DNA from: Neobacillus cucumis
Lineage (GTDB): Bacteria > Bacillota > Bacilli > Bacillales > Cytobacillaceae
Length of the DNA: 64,000 nt
NCBI RefSeq assembly: GCF_002860255.1
Contig: NZ_PGVE01000041.1
Span: 1 to 64,000 of the forward strand
Direction of reading: 5' to 3'
The notes beneath the pieces are model-generated. The model did no database searches, was not told where the DNA came from, and worked only from the letters and a program-made list of their open reading frames with translations. Both the position numbers and the translations under genes were made by a program. The first letter of the stretch is position 1. The number at the start of each line of letters is the position of its first letter. This document shows, one piece after another, positions 44,900-53,937 of this stretch.

Positions 44900-45751
44900 A
44901 TGATTATTTCAAAAAGTCCAATATTAGTTGATGCACAGTCAAAAGGGTACGCTGTTCCAGCATTTAATATTCATAACTTGGAAACGATGAAAACTGTTCT
45001 GGAAACAGCCCAGGAGCTTCGTTCGCCGGTCATGATTGCGGCAACACCTAGTACTGTCCGCTATATTGGGAAGGAATTTTTAGTCAAAATGATGGAAGCC
45101 GCACAACAAACTTATGATATTCCTATTTGTTTTCATCTGGATCATCATGAAAACATCGAAGATATTAAAGAGCTGATTGAGATGGGGATTCCATCCGTGA
45201 TGATTGATGCTTCGCACCATGAGTTTGAAGAAAATGTAAGGATTGTCCGGGAAGTTGCCCAGTATGCTGCCAGATTTGGAACAGCTGTTGAGGCCGAGCT
45301 TGGGCGATTAAGCGGTATAGAAGATGATATGGAAGTGGATGAAAAAGATCAGATTTATACCAATCCAAAAGAGGCAAAAGAATTTGTCGCCCGAACAGGG
45401 ATTGATTCATTGGCAGTGGCAATTGGAACCGCCCATGGACTCTATAAAGGCGAACCTAAATTAGATATTGATCGATTGGCTGCGATTCAAAAAGAAGTGG
45501 ATATCCCGCTTGTTCTTCATGGTGCTTCTGGTCTTCCGGACGAATTAGTTCAAGAAACCATTAAAAGAGGGATTTGTAAAGTGAATGTCGCGACGGAATT
45601 AAAGTTGGCATTTGTGAAAGGGCTCCGCAGTTATTTGAAAGCGCATCCAGAAGCGAGTGATCCAAGGTTTTATTTTCATGATGCAGTAGCAGAAATGAAA
45701 AAAGTAATAATGGAAAAAATCAAAATGTGCGGCAGTGTGAATCGAGGTTAA
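44900..45751 (+). CDS. Class II tagatose-1,6-bisphosphate aldolase (GatY/KbaY)
   Basis: Protein of 283 residues from ATG 44900 (an in-frame TTG lies two codons upstream, at 44894, overlapping the agaS stop). It cleaves tagatose-1,6-bisphosphate to glyceraldehyde-3-P and dihydroxyacetone-P. Zinc ligands: His in CFHLDHHENI, plus HGLYKG and VLHGASGLP; catalytic Asp in HLDHH. GIPSVMIDASHHEFEENV and KVNVATELK are family motifs. It could also accept fructose-1,6-bisphosphate, but the context with AgaS and the kinase favours tagatose. Confidence 0.9.
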   Translation: MIISKSPILVDAQSKGYAVPAFNIHNLETMKTVLETAQELRSPVMIAATPSTVRYIGKEFLVKMMEAAQQTYDIPICFHLDHHENIEDIKELIEMGIPSVMIDASHHEFEENVRIVREVAQYAARFGTAVEAELGRLSGIEDDMEVDEKDQIYTNPKEAKEFVARTGIDSLAVAIGTAHGLYKGEPKLDIDRLAAIQKEVDIPLVLHGASGLPDELVQETIKRGICKVNVATELKLAFVKGLRSYLKAHPEASDPRFYFHDAVAEMKKVIMEKIKMCGSVNRG

Positions 45752-45754
45752 CTC

Positions 45755-46687
45755 ATGATTGCAACAGTTTCTTTAAATCCATCAATTGATGTAAGATACA
45801 GCTTACCCGTCTTTCAGATTGGGCAAATCCATCGTGCTGCTTCAATAGATAAAACTGCCGGTGGAAAAGGATTGAATGTATCCCGGGTCTTATCTCAGTT
45901 AGGAATGAAAGTATCCTGCACAGGATTTCTTGGCGGGAAAAATGGGGAATGGATTGCTGACCGGCTCCAAGATTCAATGTTAGAAAACCGCTTCATACCA
46001 ATTAAGGGTGAAACAAGGTCATGCCTGGCCATCTTAACCGAGGATGGACAAACAGAAATCTTGGAACAAGGTCCATATATTTCAGAGGATGAGAGAAAGC
46101 TATTTTTAGAGATTTACGATTCAATTCTGGAAGAAGCAGATTATATAGTTGCATCCGGAAGTCTGCCGACTGGGCTCGAGCAAAGTTTTTATCAGCTTCT
46201 TGCTGATAGAGCAAAACAAAAGGGGAGGTATTTTCTATTAGATACGAGTGGAATAGGATTAGCCCAAGGAATACAAGGCAAACCATTTTTGATAAAGCCG
46301 AATAAAGAAGAGTTCTGCAAATTGATTGGTAAATCTCACATTGAACTCGATGAAATGATGGAATATGCTCAAGAAATTTGCAAAAACGGGGTTGAATACC
46401 TTCTTCTCTCCATGGGAAAGGAAGGCGCCTTGTTAGTGAGTAAATCCAGAATACTAAAGGCAGATATCCCTGTTATCAAAGCAATGAACCCAGTCGGTTC
46501 AGGTGATAGCATGCTGGCAGGTTTCACATTTGCCCATTCTAAGGAATATTCTCTTGAGGAGGTACTCAAGTGGGCGTGTGCCTGCGGAATGTCAAATGCA
46601 GCTTCAGAGAAAACAGGATCAATAAACCCATTAGAAGTCCAACAGTTTATTAACTTAATAAAAGTAGTCGAAATAACTAACTTGTAA
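45755..46687 (+). CDS. PfkB-family kinase, tagatose-6-phosphate kinase (LacC-like)
   Basis: Protein of 310 residues. SLNPSIDVRYSLP at the start, GGKGLNVSRVLSQLG (substrate loop), FLIKPNKEEF, and MNPVGSGDSMLAGFTFA with the catalytic Asp are the LacC/FruK/1-phosphofructokinase signature. It phosphorylates tagatose-6-P to tagatose-1,6-bisphosphate for the aldolase encoded 3 bases upstream. Fructose-1-P kinase is the alternative; the locus argues for tagatose. Confidence 0.88.
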   Translation: MIATVSLNPSIDVRYSLPVFQIGQIHRAASIDKTAGGKGLNVSRVLSQLGMKVSCTGFLGGKNGEWIADRLQDSMLENRFIPIKGETRSCLAILTEDGQTEILEQGPYISEDERKLFLEIYDSILEEADYIVASGSLPTGLEQSFYQLLADRAKQKGRYFLLDTSGIGLAQGIQGKPFLIKPNKEEFCKLIGKSHIELDEMMEYAQEICKNGVEYLLLSMGKEGALLVSKSRILKADIPVIKAMNPVGSGDSMLAGFTFAHSKEYSLEEVLKWACACGMSNAASEKTGSINPLEVQQFINLIKVVEITNL

Positions 46688-46711
46688 GTAATAACCGGGA
46701 GGATGAACCAT

Positions 46712-48016
46712 ATGACCAAAATTACGATTATTGGTGCCGGAAGCTTTTTTACTCAAAATATTGTTATCGATATCTTAAACATTGAAGGACTAAATAATGG
46801 TGTAATCGGATTAGTGGATATTGATGAAAAGCGTTTGGAGATCGCTCATCGATTAGTAGAAAAAACAATCGCTCTAACCGGAAAAAAGTGGAGTGTTACT
46901 TCTTCGGTAAATAGAAGAGATGTTTTACCGGAATCTGATTTTGTGATTAACCAAATTGAAGTGGCCGGATTGTCCACCGTTAAAAATGAATTTGAAATTC
47001 CCCTTAAGTACGGAGTGAATCAGTGTATTGGTGATACGCTTGGTCCGGGAGGACTCTTTAAAACATTACGGACGCTTCCTGCCTGGGTAGGAATTGTCGC
47101 TGATATTAATGAATTATGTCCGAACACAACCATCCTGAATTATACAAACCCAATGTCTGCAGTCACCCTGGCAACCTCAAGAATTACAGATGTACCGGTA
47201 GTGGGACTCTGTCATTCCATCCAGCACACCTCTAGACAACTTGCTGAGTACCTTGATGTTCCATACGAGGAGTTAAAGTGGAGATCAGCAGGCATCAACC
47301 ACATGTCTTGGTTTTTGGAATTAACCCATCATGGAAAAGATATGTACCCTATTCTAAAAGAAAAAATTGAAAAAGACCCTGGCCTCTTGGCAAAAGATCC
47401 AGTTCGCCTTGACGCAATGAAATACTTAGGCAAGTTTGTTTCAGAATCTAGCGGCCACTTTTCCGAATACATCCCCTATTACAGAAAGCGTCAGGATTTA
47501 ATTGATACTCACTGTAGTACCGGATATAACGGCGCAACAGGTTTTTATGCAAATAATTGGCCGACCTGGAGAAAACAAAGTGATGAAAGGATTTTAAAGA
47601 AATTAACCGGTGAAGAAGAAATTAAGCTGGAATCCAGTCACGAATATGCAGCCATTATTATTGATGGAATCCTGAATAATAGACCACAAGTAATTTACGG
47701 CAATGTCCCAAATAGTGGATTGATTGAAAATTTACCGTCTGATGGAGTGGTAGAAGTAGCCTGTCTCGTCGACAGAAATGGTGTGCAGCCAACCCGATTT
47801 GGCAAGCTTCCTGAACATCTGGCAGCTTTATGCAGAAGCAATATGGCATATTTTGAATTAGCAGTACAGGCAGTCTTGGAAAAAGATAAAGAAAAAGCAT
47901 TTTATGCATTAACCATAGACCCGTTGACCTCAGCTGTTTGTTCTTTAGCTGAAATAAAGGCTATGTTCAATGAATTATATGAGGCTGAGAAAGAGTACAT
48001 TGGTGATTTAAGGTAA
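46712..48016 (+). CDS. Glycoside hydrolase family 4, alpha-galactosidase/alpha-GalNAc-ase type
   Basis: Protein of 434 residues from ATG 46712 (GGGAGG 9 bases upstream; an ATG at 46703 touches the site). GH4 enzymes use NAD+ and a divalent metal to break glycosidic bonds by oxidation and elimination. Seen: NAD motif IIGAGSFFTQN, GVNQCIGDTLGPGGLFKTLR (101-120), metal-binding Cys167 in GLCHSIQH and His197 in GINHMSWF. CIGDTLGPGG is closest to MelA-type alpha-galactosidases. In this locus an alpha-linked GalNAc or GalN substrate is plausible. Cytoplasmic. Confidence 0.88.
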   Translation: MTKITIIGAGSFFTQNIVIDILNIEGLNNGVIGLVDIDEKRLEIAHRLVEKTIALTGKKWSVTSSVNRRDVLPESDFVINQIEVAGLSTVKNEFEIPLKYGVNQCIGDTLGPGGLFKTLRTLPAWVGIVADINELCPNTTILNYTNPMSAVTLATSRITDVPVVGLCHSIQHTSRQLAEYLDVPYEELKWRSAGINHMSWFLELTHHGKDMYPILKEKIEKDPGLLAKDPVRLDAMKYLGKFVSESSGHFSEYIPYYRKRQDLIDTHCSTGYNGATGFYANNWPTWRKQSDERILKKLTGEEEIKLESSHEYAAIIIDGILNNRPQVIYGNVPNSGLIENLPSDGVVEVACLVDRNGVQPTRFGKLPEHLAALCRSNMAYFELAVQAVLEKDKEKAFYALTIDPLTSAVCSLAEIKAMFNELYEAEKEYIGDLR

Positions 48017-48023
48017 ACAGTTA

Positions 48024-48037
48024 TGAAAGCGTTATCT
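48024..48037 (+). promoter_or_regulatory. cre (CcpA) box within the GalNAc operon
   Basis: TGAAAGCGTTATCT agrees with the TGWAANCGNTNNCA consensus at all but the last base. It lies between the GH4 gene and the gamma-glutamyltransferase-like gene, where bound CcpA could block elongation. Confidence 0.55.
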
Positions 48038-48069
48038 AAATACATCGTCAATTTGAAGGGGGGGGCAAC

Positions 48070-49677
48070 TTGAATTTTGATCCGTTATATCTGCCATACG
48101 CTTCACAAAGAATGGTTACTTACGCCAAAAATGGAATGGTGGCCTGCTCACAGCCTTTAGCGGCTCAAGCGGGATTAGACATTTTGAAAAAAGGCGGGAA
48201 TGCCATCGATGCAGCTATCGCGACTGCAGCTTGTTTAACTGTTGTCGAACCAACTTCAAATGGCATCGGTGGAGATGCATTTGCAATTGTTTGCTATAAA
48301 GGGGAACTATATGGCCTTAATGCAAGCGGGCCTGCTCCTCATGGAATTTCGATTGAAGCCATTAAAAAGAGAGAATACAACCGTATTCCGGGTGTTGGGT
48401 GGTTATCGGTAACCATACCGGGAGCACCTGGAGGATGGGCTGCCCTTTCGAAACGGTTTGGCCGTATCCCGCTGAATGAAGTATTTTTACCAGCTATTCA
48501 ATATGCAGATGGAGGATACCCAATCTCACCTGATCTTTGGAACCGCTGGCAATTAAAATATGATAACTTTTGCAAGGAGTTAAAAGGTGAGGAGTTTACT
48601 CATTGGTTTAACACTTTTGCTCCAGAAGGAAGACCTCCTCATATCGGGGAAGTTTGGCGCTCACCAAATCACGCCGATACACTGAAAAAATTGGCAGAAT
48701 CGGATTGTGAATCCTTTTACCGCGGGGAAATAGCTGAAAAAATTGCCCGGTTTGCTGAAAAATATCACGGTTTTTTATCCATGGAAGACTTAGCGGCCTA
48801 TGAGCCGGCATGGGTAAAGCCCATCCATGTAAAGTATAGAGATTACGAGATTTGGGAGCTTCCGCCAAATGGGCAGGGATTGGTTGCTTTAATGGCATTG
48901 AACATGTTAAAAGATTTTGAGTTCAGCGCCAGAGAGTCTGTAGAAACCTTTCATAAGCAAATTGAAGCGATTAAAATTGCTTTCTCAGACGGTTTTGCCA
49001 ATATCACTGACTCGCACTACATGATGGTAAGTTCTGAACAACTTCTTAGTGAAGAATTTGCTCGAGAACGAAGGAAACTAATTGGCGACCTGGCAATCGA
49101 GCCTGCTCCTGGTCAATTGCCAAAAGGCGGGACGGTTTATTTTGCCACAGCTGACGGTGAAGGGAATATGGTTTCCTTTATTCAAAGCAATGCCAATGGT
49201 TTCGGGTCGGGGCTAGTGGTGCCAGGAACAGGAATCAGCCTGCAAAACCGGGGAGCCGGCTTCTCATTAGATCGATCGCATATCAATAGCCTTCAACCAG
49301 GGAAAAGGACATTACACACGATCATCCCGGGATTTATCACAAAGGATAAAAATCCTGTTGGGCCATTCGGTGTGATGGGCGGCCAAATGCAGCCCCAGGC
49401 ACATGTGCAAGTCATTATGAACTTGCTTGATTTTCACCTTAATCCGCAGGCAGCTTTAGATGCGCCTCGCTGGCATTGGTCAAAAGGAAAAAGCGTCTTT
49501 GTAGAACAAAGCTTTCCGGAACAGTTGGCTATGGCCTTAAAAAGGAAGGGGCACGATATTTGCTGGACAGCAGACAAAAGGATTTTTGGCAAAGGCCAGA
49601 TTATTATCCGTAATTCTGATGGTGTTTTAGCCGGCGGAACCGAACCCCGAACAGATGGAGCAATTGCCGCTTGGTAG
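48070..49677 (+). CDS. Gamma-glutamyltransferase-like Ntn hydrolase (YwrD-like)
   Basis: Protein of 535 residues, TTG start with a long G-rich Shine-Dalgarno. Matches the Ggt family across its length: MVACSQPLAAQAGLDILKKGGNAIDAAIA, VVEPTSNGIGGDAF, APGGWAAL, LPPNGQGLVAL, and the autoprocessing site PKGGTVYFATADGEGNMVSFIQS, where the Thr becomes the N-terminal nucleophile of the small subunit. No signal peptide, unlike secreted Ggt; this fits the cytoplasmic YwrD branch. It normally cleaves gamma-glutamyl bonds or similar amides; its role among aminosugar genes is unknown. Confidence 0.88.
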   Translation: MNFDPLYLPYASQRMVTYAKNGMVACSQPLAAQAGLDILKKGGNAIDAAIATAACLTVVEPTSNGIGGDAFAIVCYKGELYGLNASGPAPHGISIEAIKKREYNRIPGVGWLSVTIPGAPGGWAALSKRFGRIPLNEVFLPAIQYADGGYPISPDLWNRWQLKYDNFCKELKGEEFTHWFNTFAPEGRPPHIGEVWRSPNHADTLKKLAESDCESFYRGEIAEKIARFAEKYHGFLSMEDLAAYEPAWVKPIHVKYRDYEIWELPPNGQGLVALMALNMLKDFEFSARESVETFHKQIEAIKIAFSDGFANITDSHYMMVSSEQLLSEEFARERRKLIGDLAIEPAPGQLPKGGTVYFATADGEGNMVSFIQSNANGFGSGLVVPGTGISLQNRGAGFSLDRSHINSLQPGKRTLHTIIPGFITKDKNPVGPFGVMGGQMQPQAHVQVIMNLLDFHLNPQAALDAPRWHWSKGKSVFVEQSFPEQLAMALKRKGHDICWTADKRIFGKGQIIIRNSDGVLAGGTEPRTDGAIAAW

Positions 49678-49771
49678 ATTTAGAATTTAATAGTGCAACA
49701 GCATTTTAATTGGGAAACCTTTCGTCGGAGGTAGGATCTATTTTTAAAATCTTAAGGGGCGTGAATGGAAA

Positions 49772-51046
49772 ATGAAGAAGTACTTTTCAATTCTTGCAGT
49801 AGTCTTATTGTTAATGCTCTCAGCATGTTCAGGCAGCAGTAATACAAGCGGCAACGAAAAAAATTCTAATGGAAATGTAACATTAACCTATGGAATCTGG
49901 GATGTAAACCAGGCTCCAGCCCTTAAAGAAATTGCTAAAAAATTTACCGAAAGTCACCCGAATATAAAGGTAAAAGTAGAAGTTACACCATGGGATCAAT
50001 ACTGGACCAAATTGGAGACTTCTGCAACTGGCGGAAGCTTACCAGATTTATTTTGGCTTAATGCAGCAAACATTCAAAAGTATGCAAGAGGAAAGGTGCT
50101 TCTCCCTATTTCTGATCAGATCAAAAATGACAATGTTGACTTATCAAAATTCCCGAAGGCTTTAGTTGATATCTATACTGTTGATGGGAAAAATTATGGA
50201 ATTCCTAAGGACTACGACACTATTGGCCTTTGGTATAACAAAGAATTATTTGATAAAGCAGGTCTAAAGTATCCTGATGAAAATTGGACCTGGGATGACC
50301 TTGTGGAAAATGCAAAAAAATTAACAGATCCAGCAAAGGGTATTTATGGCTTCGCATCCCAATTAGACCCGCAGCAAGGCTGGTACAACACAGTTCCACA
50401 GGCTGGCGGATATATCTTAAATAATGACAAAACAAAGTCTGGCTATGATGATCCGGCTACAATTAAAGGAATCAAATTCCTTTACGATATGATAAATACT
50501 TATAAAGTATCCCCTACACTTGCTCAAATGACGGATACACCTGTTCTATCACTCTTTGAATCTGGTAAAGTAGCCATGATTTTTGGGGGATCTTGGTCAC
50601 AAATTGAATTCGCAAAAAATGAATATACGAAGGATAAAGTGGATGTAACTATGCTGCCAATGGGTGAAAAGAGAGCGGTCGTCATCCATGGACTTGGAAA
50701 TGTAATCGCGGCTAATTCGAAGCATCCGAAGGAAGCATGGGAATTTGCCAAATTTTTAGGCAGTGAAGAAGCTAATAAAATTCAGGCGGAAACCGGAACT
50801 GTAATACCGGCATATGAAGGAACTCAGGATGCTTGGGTAAAGTCAAATCCAAACTTTAATCTACAGGTATTTATTGATATGACAAAGGATGCCGTTCCAT
50901 ACCCGGCCTCGGTGGAAACACGCAAATGGCAGCAAATTGAAACTGAAACCTTAACTAAAGCTTGGTCTGGAAAAATGAGTATTGATGATGCATTAAAAGA
51001 GCTAAAGAAAAAGGTAGACGACGTTCTTGCCAGTGAAAAACATTAA
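49772..51046 (+). CDS. Sugar ABC transporter substrate-binding lipoprotein (first system)
   Basis: Protein of 424 residues with a lipoprotein signal ending LLMLSAC (Cys19) and a Ser/Asn linker. It has the family-1 extracellular solute-binding fold (VTPWDQYWTKLETSATGGSLPDLFWL, YGIPKDYDTIGLWYNKELFDKAGL, FGGSWSQIEFAKNEY). It should bind an oligosaccharide or aminosugar for the two permeases that follow. A stable hairpin after its stop separates it from them and can raise its expression. Confidence 0.93.
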   Translation: MKKYFSILAVVLLLMLSACSGSSNTSGNEKNSNGNVTLTYGIWDVNQAPALKEIAKKFTESHPNIKVKVEVTPWDQYWTKLETSATGGSLPDLFWLNAANIQKYARGKVLLPISDQIKNDNVDLSKFPKALVDIYTVDGKNYGIPKDYDTIGLWYNKELFDKAGLKYPDENWTWDDLVENAKKLTDPAKGIYGFASQLDPQQGWYNTVPQAGGYILNNDKTKSGYDDPATIKGIKFLYDMINTYKVSPTLAQMTDTPVLSLFESGKVAMIFGGSWSQIEFAKNEYTKDKVDVTMLPMGEKRAVVIHGLGNVIAANSKHPKEAWEFAKFLGSEEANKIQAETGTVIPAYEGTQDAWVKSNPNFNLQVFIDMTKDAVPYPASVETRKWQQIETETLTKAWSGKMSIDDALKELKKKVDDVLASEKH

Positions 51047-51054
51047 TTTAACAG

Positions 51055-51082
51055 GGAAGAAGTGCTTCCTAGCACTTCTTCC
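51055..51082 (+). terminator. Intercistronic hairpin after the first sugar-binding protein
   Basis: GGAAGAAGTGC pairs perfectly with GCACTTCTTCC across 6 nt; no long T run. Likely stabilises the binding-protein mRNA or terminates partly. Confidence 0.75.
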
Positions 51083-51111
51083 TAATACTTGATAATTAGA
51101 GGGGTGAGTGG

Positions 51112-52059
51112 ATGGAAACGTCAAGGGTCGAAATAACGCAGGAGATTGATTCAGCCAAAAAGACGAAAAAATTGATGAGCAAATCGAAACGGAATGATTA
51201 TTTTTGGGCCTATGTTATGATCCTACCAACCTTGGCAGGGACATTGATATTTAATATTTGGCCTTTACTACAATCGTTTTATTTAAGTTTTACTGAATGG
51301 GGAGGATTTGGTACTTATACGTTCGGCGGATTGGTGAATTATAAACGGCTGTTTCATGATACTGAACTGCTGGGAGCTTTAAAAAATACGGTCATTTTTA
51401 CCGCACTATCTGTTCCGCTTGGCATAAGTATTTCCATATTTGTCGCGGTCCTTTTAAATCAAAAAATACGCGGAATGACCATTTACAGGACCCTTTACTT
51501 TATTCCCGTTGTTACAATGCCTGCTGCAGTTGCGATTGTTTGGAAGTGGCTATACAATTCCGACTACGGATTAATCAATTACCTTTTAAGAGGAATTGGC
51601 ATTAAAGGGCTGGGCTGGCTGACTGATCCAAACATTGCTCTATACTCATTGGTTTGTGTCGCGGTCTGGGGAGCTGTCGGTTATAACATGGTCATTATTC
51701 TATCTGGTTTGCAAGGTATTCCTAAAACCTTTTATGAAGCTGCTGAAATCGACGGAGCAACACCATTTGTCCGATTCTTTAGAATTACCCTGCCATTATT
51801 AACACCTACATTATTTTTTGTAACCGTTATGTCATTGATCAACACATTTCAGATGTTTGAACTAGTCTATATGATGGTAGGGCCAAATAGCCCTGTTATT
51901 CAGGAAACCCAGACTCTCGTTTACTTATTCTATAAACAGGCTTTTATTAACAATGACAAAGGATATGCGGCAGCAATATCATTATTTATCTTTGTGATTA
52001 TCTTGATATTTACAATCTTGCAATTTAGATTACAGAAAAAATGGGTGCATTATGAATAA
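51112..52059 (+). CDS. Sugar ABC transporter permease, MalF-like (first system)
   Basis: Protein of 315 residues with six membrane segments after a basic cytoplasmic start. The EAA loop is FYEAAEIDGATPFVRFFRITLPLLTP. LYFIPVVTMPAAVAIVWKWLYN is typical of MalF/UgpA-type permeases. Pairs with the permease 14 bases downstream. No ATPase is encoded in this window, so a shared MsmX-like ATPase elsewhere must energise it. Confidence 0.92.
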   Translation: METSRVEITQEIDSAKKTKKLMSKSKRNDYFWAYVMILPTLAGTLIFNIWPLLQSFYLSFTEWGGFGTYTFGGLVNYKRLFHDTELLGALKNTVIFTALSVPLGISISIFVAVLLNQKIRGMTIYRTLYFIPVVTMPAAVAIVWKWLYNSDYGLINYLLRGIGIKGLGWLTDPNIALYSLVCVAVWGAVGYNMVIILSGLQGIPKTFYEAAEIDGATPFVRFFRITLPLLTPTLFFVTVMSLINTFQMFELVYMMVGPNSPVIQETQTLVYLFYKQAFINNDKGYAAAISLFIFVIILIFTILQFRLQKKWVHYE

Positions 52060-52073
52060 GGGGGGATTTTGAC

Positions 52074-52913
52074 ATGTCAGGAAAAGCTGCGTCCATTAAG
52101 AGACCAAGAAATATACTTATTCACGTTATTTTAATTATCGGGGCATTAAGTATGATTACACCTTTTCTTTGGATGGTGTTAACTTCACTAAAGACATTTG
52201 GTGAGTCTACACAAGTACCCCCTGTCATTATTCCGTCTAAATTAAAGTGGAGTAACTTTACGGAAATTTTTGTAACTCTGCCTTTCTTAAAGTTTTATTG
52301 GAATACCATTCTTACGACAATTTTTAAGACACTCGGCCAATTGCTATTTTGTTCCTTGGCAGCATATGCATTTGCCCGTATTAATTTTCCTGGAAGAAAC
52401 CTTTTGTTTATTTTACTTCTTTCCATATTAATGGTGCCAAGCCAGGCTTATATTATTCCACAGTATTTAATCATGGTAAAACTGGGATGGCTTAATTCAT
52501 TACAAGCATTAATTGTCCCTGGGATTACCAGCGTTTTTGGAACATTCCTATTGCGCCAGTTTTTCATGACCCTGCCGAGTGAACTAGAGGATGCAGCGAA
52601 ATTGGATGGCTGTAATCATTTTCAAATTTATTGGAAAATTATGCTTCCATTAGCAAAACCAGGGCTCATCGCACATGCCATTTTTACGATCCTTTGGTGC
52701 TGGAACGATTTAATGTGGCCGCTGATTGTCAATAATTCGCCTGATCAAATGCCTTTATCGGCAGGTTTAGCATCACTGCAGGGGCAATTTTTAACCAATT
52801 TCCCTGTCCTAATGGCAGGTTCTCTTCTAGCATCTTGGCCAATGATTATAATGTTTATCTTCCTTCAAAAACATTTTGTTGAAGGAATTGCGATTAGTGG
52901 GACAAAGGGGTAA
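52074..52913 (+). CDS. Sugar ABC transporter permease, MalG-like (first system)
   Basis: Protein of 279 residues, six membrane segments. EAA loop: LEDAAKLDGCNHFQIYWKIMLPLAKPGL. MITPFLWMVLTSLK and LRQFFMTLP are usual for MalG/UgpE. GGGGGGATT-type ribosome site upstream; ends in a basic tail. Confidence 0.92.
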   Translation: MSGKAASIKRPRNILIHVILIIGALSMITPFLWMVLTSLKTFGESTQVPPVIIPSKLKWSNFTEIFVTLPFLKFYWNTILTTIFKTLGQLLFCSLAAYAFARINFPGRNLLFILLLSILMVPSQAYIIPQYLIMVKLGWLNSLQALIVPGITSVFGTFLLRQFFMTLPSELEDAAKLDGCNHFQIYWKIMLPLAKPGLIAHAIFTILWCWNDLMWPLIVNNSPDQMPLSAGLASLQGQFLTNFPVLMAGSLLASWPMIIMFIFLQKHFVEGIAISGTKG

Positions 52914-52950
52914 TGCTTAAAGATATTGATTTTTATAAAGGGGTGAATGT

Positions 52951-53937
52951 ATGGAACACGGAATAGTGGGAGTTGATGTGGGTGGGACCAACACAGTGAT
53001 TGGCATATTTGACTCCTCCTTAACTTTGCTTGAAAAAGTTAGCATACAAACGTTGAAGCCCAATCTTTCCCAAAAAACAAGCAACCCGGCAGAGTTTTTT
53101 GACCAGCTCTCAGGCGAGGTCATGTCCCTTAAGGACAAAGCAGGTTTGGAACACCTCCTTTGCGTTGGTATTGGTGTCCCCGGGAAGGTGAATCCTGGGG
53201 AGGGGACTGCGATTCATGCGGTAAATCTCGGGTATGACAATGTGCCCTTTGCTGATGAAATGACGAAAAGGTTAGGCGTCCCGGTTTTTATTGACAACGA
53301 TGTCCGTAATTATACCCGAGGTGAAGCAATCGCTGGAAGTGCCAAAGGGTTTCAAAATGTTATCTGTGTAACACTCGGTACTGGGATGGCGGCAGGGGTG
53401 ATGATTGAGAGAAACATCATTTGCGGAAGTAACTTTTTTGCTGGTGAGATTGGTCATGATATTGTGCCTGGAGAGCATTCAGCATGCAATTGCGGCAAGC
53501 GTGGCTGTCTCGAGACTGTCGCTTCTGCAAGTGGCATTAGCCGGTTGGCAACTGAAGCCGTTCGTTTAGGAAAAGAAACGATAATGAGTGAATTTGAGGG
53601 GCCAATCCAATCAAAAACTGTTTATTCTGCGGCATTAAAGGGTGATAAAATCGCATTGGAAATTTTCCAGTATGTTGGACAGACGTTAGCTAGCAAACTT
53701 GTAACCGCTTCACTACTTTTAAATCCGGAAATTATTGTGATAGGAGGCGGGGCTGCTGCTGCAGGCAGCTATCTATTAAATCCAATTAAGGAGGTCTTCC
53801 TCGAACAGCTTGGTCCAATGCAACCTTTGATAACAGTTGGAAGTTTAGGAGATTCGGCAGGGCTTTATGGTTCAGCTGATTTGGCAAATTCGAAATATCA
53901 AAAAAGTAAAAGCGTTAAAGAGAGGACAATATTATGA
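52951..53937 (+). CDS. ROK family sugar kinase, probable GalNAc/hexosamine kinase
   Basis: Protein of 328 residues. Phosphate loop VGVDVGGTNTVIGIFD, a sugar-binding GEIGHDIV with the catalytic region VFIDNDVRN, and the ROK zinc motif CNCGKRGCLETVAS. It should phosphorylate the free hexosamine brought in by the ABC system, giving GalNAc-6-P for the deacetylase encoded next (4-base overlap, ATGA). GlcNAc or glucose are possible alternatives; the rest of the locus points to GalNAc. Confidence 0.85.
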   Translation: MEHGIVGVDVGGTNTVIGIFDSSLTLLEKVSIQTLKPNLSQKTSNPAEFFDQLSGEVMSLKDKAGLEHLLCVGIGVPGKVNPGEGTAIHAVNLGYDNVPFADEMTKRLGVPVFIDNDVRNYTRGEAIAGSAKGFQNVICVTLGTGMAAGVMIERNIICGSNFFAGEIGHDIVPGEHSACNCGKRGCLETVASASGISRLATEAVRLGKETIMSEFEGPIQSKTVYSAALKGDKIALEIFQYVGQTLASKLVTASLLLNPEIIVIGGGAAAAGSYLLNPIKEVFLEQLGPMQPLITVGSLGDSAGLYGSADLANSKYQKSKSVKERTIL

